Shown: in pieces, positions 6,312 to 7,364 of the stretch
Numbering within the stretch: the stretch's first letter is position 1
How the letters are laid out: each line of letters opens with the position of its first letter
The notes under the pieces: generated by a model
Told to the model about the DNA's origin: nothing
The model's database searches: none
Seen by the model: only the letters and a program-made list of their open reading frames with translations
Translations under genes and position numbers: made by a program
DNA from: Pseudomonadota bacterium
GTDB taxonomy: Bacteria > Pseudomonadota > Gammaproteobacteria > Acidiferrobacterales > Sulfurifustaceae
DNA length: 7,364 bases
Assembly: GCA_020354085.1 (NCBI GenBank)
Contig: CP070641.1
Location: 396,110-403,473 of the forward strand
Direction: 5' to 3'

Positions 6312-7313
6312 TCAGCGTCCCTCGGTGCCGAGCGTGAAGCGAGCCGTGGGCCCGCGGCGGTACGGACTCGAATCGAAAACGCGTCCGTTGAAGTCTACGC
6401 GTACACCCTCGGCGTTGCCGAGGAATACCTGAAACGGCGCCACGCCCTCGAGCGTGACAGTACGACCCGCCGGTACGGTCTCATACAGCAGACGACTGTT
6501 CGCATCGCTCACATCGGCCCATGAATCCGCTTGCATCTGCAGCACCAACCGGGCCCGCGCCGGTTGCGCCGGTGTGGCTGCCGGCGGTTTGACGGGCGTC
6601 ACCGGAGGTGTTGGCTGTGGCGTGGTCGCCGCAGCCGGCGTCATCGGTTTCGGCGGCTCGCCTGCGGCGGTCGGCGCCGGCGGTTTCGCGGGCATCGCCG
6701 GTACAACTGGTTGGGCTGTGGTCGCAGCAGTTGGCGCCTTCGGTTTCGGCGTCTCGCCTGTGGCGGTCGTCGCCGGCGGTGGCACGGCTCCCGGCGTGGC
6801 GGCAACACCCCCCGGCTCCACGCGTTCCCCACCGACGGCTGGCGTAGATTCAGAAGGCGACGGCGACACACTCGCCGGCGGCGGGATCTGCGGTTGGCGC
6901 TCAGGCGGCCGCCCAAACCACCAAGCGAACGCGAACCCCACGACCACCAAGGCGACTATCCAGCTCCCGAGTTTCACTTTGTGGTCGGAACTCGTCAGCT
7001 GCGGCGGGGGTTGCGCGACCGCAACCGCAGGCTCCGCTGGCCTGCGCACGGGCGCTGCGGCACGGTTGTAGGCGGCGATGACGTCGTCCGCCGGCAAACT
7101 CAGCAGTTGCGCATAGCTACGCAGGTAACCACGAATGTAGGTGGCGCCAGGCAGGCTGGCGTAGTCGTCATCCTCCAATGCGACGATCTGTTTCGGCGAC
7201 AGTCGCAATTCCTTGGCGACGTCCTCCGGCGTGCGACGCTGTTCGAGGCGCGCCTGGCGCAGGCGCTGCCCGGGGCCCGCGGGGTTGGACGATGTAGATT
7301 CGGAATTGGGCAT
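6312..7313 (-). CDS. rodZ: Cytoskeletal/cell-shape protein RodZ
   Basis: RodZ links the MreB cytoskeleton to the cell-wall elongation machinery of rods. The 333-residue product (E. coli 337) has the full architecture. A cytoplasmic helix-turn-helix domain spans about 14-80 (GQRLRQARLEQRRTPEDVA, then LSPKQIVALEDDDY). Tyr59 and Tyr63 in YIRGYLRSY fall where the aromatic MreB contacts lie in E. coli RodZ. A basic stretch precedes a transmembrane helix at about 115-134 ending WWFG. A Pro/Ala/Thr-rich periplasmic linker runs from 135 to about 253 and includes a 32-residue tandem repeat. The C-terminal beta-rich RodZ domain (DUF4115 type) is at 255-333, with SWADVSDANSRLLY (264-277), as typical. 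ATG start 3 nt after the stop of the upstream gene, with no strong Shine-Dalgarno, which suits coupling. In this family the HTH binds MreB rather than DNA. Confidence 0.96.
   Translation of the reverse strand: MPNSESTSSNPAGPGQRLRQARLEQRRTPEDVAKELRLSPKQIVALEDDDYASLPGATYIRGYLRSYAQLLSLPADDVIAAYNRAAAPVRRPAEPAVAVAQPPPQLTSSDHKVKLGSWIVALVVVGFAFAWWFGRPPERQPQIPPPASVSPSPSESTPAVGGERVEPGGVAATPGAVPPPATTATGETPKPKAPTAATTAQPVVPAMPAKPPAPTAAGEPPKPMTPAAATTPQPTPPVTPVKPPAATPAQPARARLVLQMQADSWADVSDANSRLLYETVPAGRTVTLEGVAPFQVFLGNAEGVRVDFNGRVFDSSPYRRGPTARFTLGTEGR
6318..6323 (-). promoter_or_regulatory. Ribosome binding site for the ispG GTG start
   Basis: The minus strand reads GAGGGA, within the last codons of rodZ, 7 nt before the GTG at 6310. 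It supports that GTG as the ispG start. Confidence 0.65.
6558..6779 (-). repeat. Tandem 96-bp repeat coding the RodZ proline-rich linker
   Basis: Two 96-bp units (6684-6779 and 6588-6683) and a partial third (6558-6587) are in frame and code residues 179-210, 211-242 and 243-252 of RodZ. Both full units share the pattern PPA.TA.GE.PKP..P.AATT.QP, followed by a stretch rich in P and V ending in K. The copies have diverged at roughly a third of residues, so the duplication is not recent. The role is probably a flexible spacer in the periplasm. Confidence 0.8.
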
Positions 7314-7316
7314 CGT

Positions 7317-7364
7317 TTACTGAGACCGTTGACCGATAAGTTCGCGCTTCAAGATTTCTGTTTC
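7317..7364 (-). CDS. C-terminal end of upstream gene, probably pilW/pilF
   Basis: Reading from the right edge, 15 codons and a TAA stop are visible (ending LKRELIGQRSQ), 3 nt before the rodZ ATG. In many gamma- and betaproteobacteria the gene directly before rodZ codes the type IV pilus assembly lipoprotein PilW/PilF, a TPR protein, whose end is helical and charged much like this. The identification rests on gene order; the visible peptide is too short to prove it. Confidence 0.5.
   Translation of the reverse strand, partial: ETEILKRELIGQRSQ

Noticed and set aside
6454..7071. 205-codon Gly/Ala-rich open frame on the plus strand opposite rodZ
   Set aside because: It mirrors the Pro/Ala-rich RodZ linker, where CCG/GCC-type codons read as Gly/Ala on the other strand. 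It has no ribosome binding site or domain of its own.

Overview
The window is a segment of a conserved housekeeping gene cluster, all read on the minus strand. From right to left it holds: the last codons of an upstream gene (probably pilW/pilF), rodZ, ispG, hisS, yfgM, bamB, der, and the N-terminal half of a Ser/Thr protein kinase cut off by the left edge. The order rodZ-ispG-hisS-yfgM-bamB-der is a well-known gamma-/betaproteobacterial arrangement. The G+C-rich sequence, the BamB lipoprotein, the YfgM protein and the probable type IV pilus neighbour all point to a free-living, rod-shaped member of the Gamma- or Betaproteobacteria. The genus cannot be named from this sequence alone.

Layout: 7364-7317 tail of the upstream gene; 7313-6312 rodZ; 6310-5186 ispG (GTG start, 1 nt after rodZ); 5175-3907 hisS (TTG start, 10 nt after ispG); 3868-3227 yfgM (GTG start, 38-nt gap holding a GC-only hairpin just before its ribosome binding site); 3219-2083 bamB; a 58-nt gap; 2024-639 der; a 142-nt gap; 496-1 the kinase (GTG start, incomplete). 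There is no gene-free stretch longer than 142 nt, and I see no tRNA, rRNA, insertion sequence or CRISPR array.

The very short gaps from pilW to hisS and from yfgM to bamB indicate one transcription unit, perhaps with extra promoters. The products serve cell shape (RodZ), isoprenoid precursors (IspG), histidyl-tRNA (HisS), periplasmic chaperoning (YfgM), outer-membrane protein assembly (BamB) and 50S ribosome assembly (Der). The only unexpected member is the kinase, which lies downstream of der in the same direction. In many betaproteobacteria that slot is taken by hfq-hflX.

I found no undescribed multi-gene system here. The points most worth a second look are the kinase (HLD instead of HRD in its catalytic loop, and its placement), the hisS-yfgM hairpin, the 32-residue repeat in the RodZ linker, and the run of GTG/TTG start codons.
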